This document shows, piece by piece, positions 5,641-6,176 of a stretch of DNA of 6,176 bases. The translations under genes and the position numbers were made by a program. The stretch is taken from positions 1 to 6,176 of the forward strand of contig QIDW01000270.1 in assembly GCA_003230435.1 (NCBI GenBank), given 5' to 3'. The stretch's first letter is position 1; each line of letters opens with the position of its first letter. This DNA is from Acidimicrobiia bacterium. GTDB taxonomy: Bacteria; Actinomycetota; Acidimicrobiia; Spongiisociales; ZC4RG35. The notes under the pieces were generated by a model. It had not been told where the DNA came from. It made no database searches and worked only from the letters and a program-made list of their open reading frames with translations.

Positions 5641-6161
5641 ATGAGGCCGGTGAGGCTGCTCTGTTCGAGATCAAAGGCTGGAAGATTGCCGTTATCGGGT
5701 TCGGAGGCGTGGCGCCCAGCCAGAGTTGGTACGCAACCGACGACAACCCTGGGATGCGCAATGGCGACGATATCGATCAGATGGTAGAAGCCGTCGCGGC
5801 CGCAAAAGAAGTGGCCGATATCGTTGTTGTGACGATCCACTGGGGTTTTGAGCTCGAAACCACGCCGCATGATGACGACATCGAGCGTGCCAACGCGATG
5901 ATCGAGGCGGGGGTGGACATCATCTTCGGTCATCATTCGCATCGAATGCAGCCCCTCGACATGGTTGACGGAGCAGCCGTCTTCTGGTCCCTGGGTAACT
6001 TCGTATGGCCAAAAAACTCGATCCCGAGCGCCACCACCGCGGTGGCTCGAGCTGTCGTCTATCCGGATGGGACCATCGAGGCGTGTCTGATCCCTGCATT
6101 CATCGAGACTCCGGGGCGTCCTGTGCTCACAGGAGAACCGGAGTGCGGCCCGGGGCTCTAA
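5436..6161 (+). CDS. CapA-family protein, 3' part of the frameshifted gene (main metallophosphatase-like domain)
   Basis: This frame carries most of the CapA-family domain. Real homology should begin near Cys-Pro-Thr-Glu-Ala-Leu-Pro at 5481; the residues before it (from GTG 5436) are an out-of-frame readthrough of the 5' part, so 5436 is probably not a true start. Family motifs follow in order: NMGNNHSGDFG (about 5535-5567, His codon 5547-5549), VIGFGGV (about 5691-5711), HWGFE (5838-5852), GHHSHRMQP (5928-5954) and SLGNFVW (5988-6008). The Asp/Asn/His set is consistent with a dinuclear metal site. The stop TAA is at 6159-6161. Joined at 5479-5481 with the upstream frame, the product would be about 365 residues, a sensible length for a membrane-anchored CapA-family protein. 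The substrate cannot be told from sequence; many family members are not in capsule operons, and no capB or capC is present here. Confidence 0.8.
   Translation: MCAVRPWEASGQGVHCPTEALPSIRSNGIEVANMGNNHSGDFGKEALVDGRAQLLAVDIAPVGAGKDLDEAGEAALFEIKGWKIAVIGFGGVAPSQSWYATDDNPGMRNGDDIDQMVEAVAAAKEVADIVVVTIHWGFELETTPHDDDIERANAMIEAGVDIIFGHHSHRMQPLDMVDGAAVFWSLGNFVWPKNSIPSATTAVARAVVYPDGTIEACLIPAFIETPGRPVLTGEPECGPGL
5476..5484 (+). other. Apparent frameshift site in the CapA-family gene
   Basis: The upstream frame gives K-E-F (TTC at 5476-5478) and the downstream frame gives C-P-T-E-A-L-P from TGC at 5481. Only the two bases AC (5479-5480) lie between them, so one base, or one plus a multiple of three, is missing. 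Family members as I recall them read about K-E-F-T-F-R-C/G here, which would fit a 7-base loss; a single-base loss, for example TTCC read as TTC, also restores the frame. No canonical slippery heptamer is present. A sequencing or assembly error and a genuine inactivating mutation both remain possible. Every family motif on both sides is intact, which favours an error or a very recent mutation. Confidence 0.75.
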
Positions 6162-6167
6162 CCTGAT

Positions 6168-6174
6168 GGAGGAG
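6168..6174 (+). promoter_or_regulatory. Possible ribosome binding site of a following gene
   Basis: GGAGGAG lies 6 bases past the CapA-family stop, at the window edge, and resembles a good ribosome binding site for a gene starting just outside. The ATG at 6166-6168 overlaps it and could itself be a start (M-E-E-...). The window ends too early to decide. Confidence 0.35.
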
Positions 6175-6176
6175 CG

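Overview
The window looks like chromosomal DNA from a moderately GC-rich actinobacterium. My best guess is the class Acidimicrobiia or a relative. This rests on the Actinobacteria-style Thr/Pro-rich linker after a signal anchor, on lipoprotein signal peptides followed by Gly/Ala-rich tethers, and on terminator-like hairpins without U-tracts. It is inference from protein style; there is no rRNA or marker gene here.

Layout: (1) 1-260, minus strand: the N-terminal part of a family-3 solute-binding lipoprotein, cut by the window edge. (2) 261-427: a divergent intergenic region with both ribosome binding sites and an imperfect direct repeat. (3) 428-4962, plus strand: a complete general L-amino-acid ABC importer in the order aapJ (binding lipoprotein), aapQ and aapM (permeases), aapP (ATPase). 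A perfect 12-bp GAAA-capped hairpin separates aapJ from aapQ. The aapQ/aapM and aapM/aapP junctions are both 4-base ATGA overlaps. (4) 4963-5064: two adjacent hairpins that probably end the operon. (5) 5065-6161, plus strand: a CapA-family (poly-gamma-glutamate synthesis type, metallophosphatase-fold) surface protein split between two frames by an apparent indel near 5479-5480. (6) 6162-6176: a possible ribosome binding site or start for the next gene.

Working together: AapJ, tethered to the outer face of the membrane, should capture amino acids and pass them to an AapQ-AapM channel driven by an AapP dimer. The divergent binding protein may belong to a second transporter outside the window or may feed the same membrane complex. 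The CapA-family gene is probably a separate unit.

I do not see an undescribed system here. The items most worth a second look are the frameshift in the CapA-family gene, the hairpin between aapJ and aapQ, and the unusually long N-terminal membrane region of AapM.
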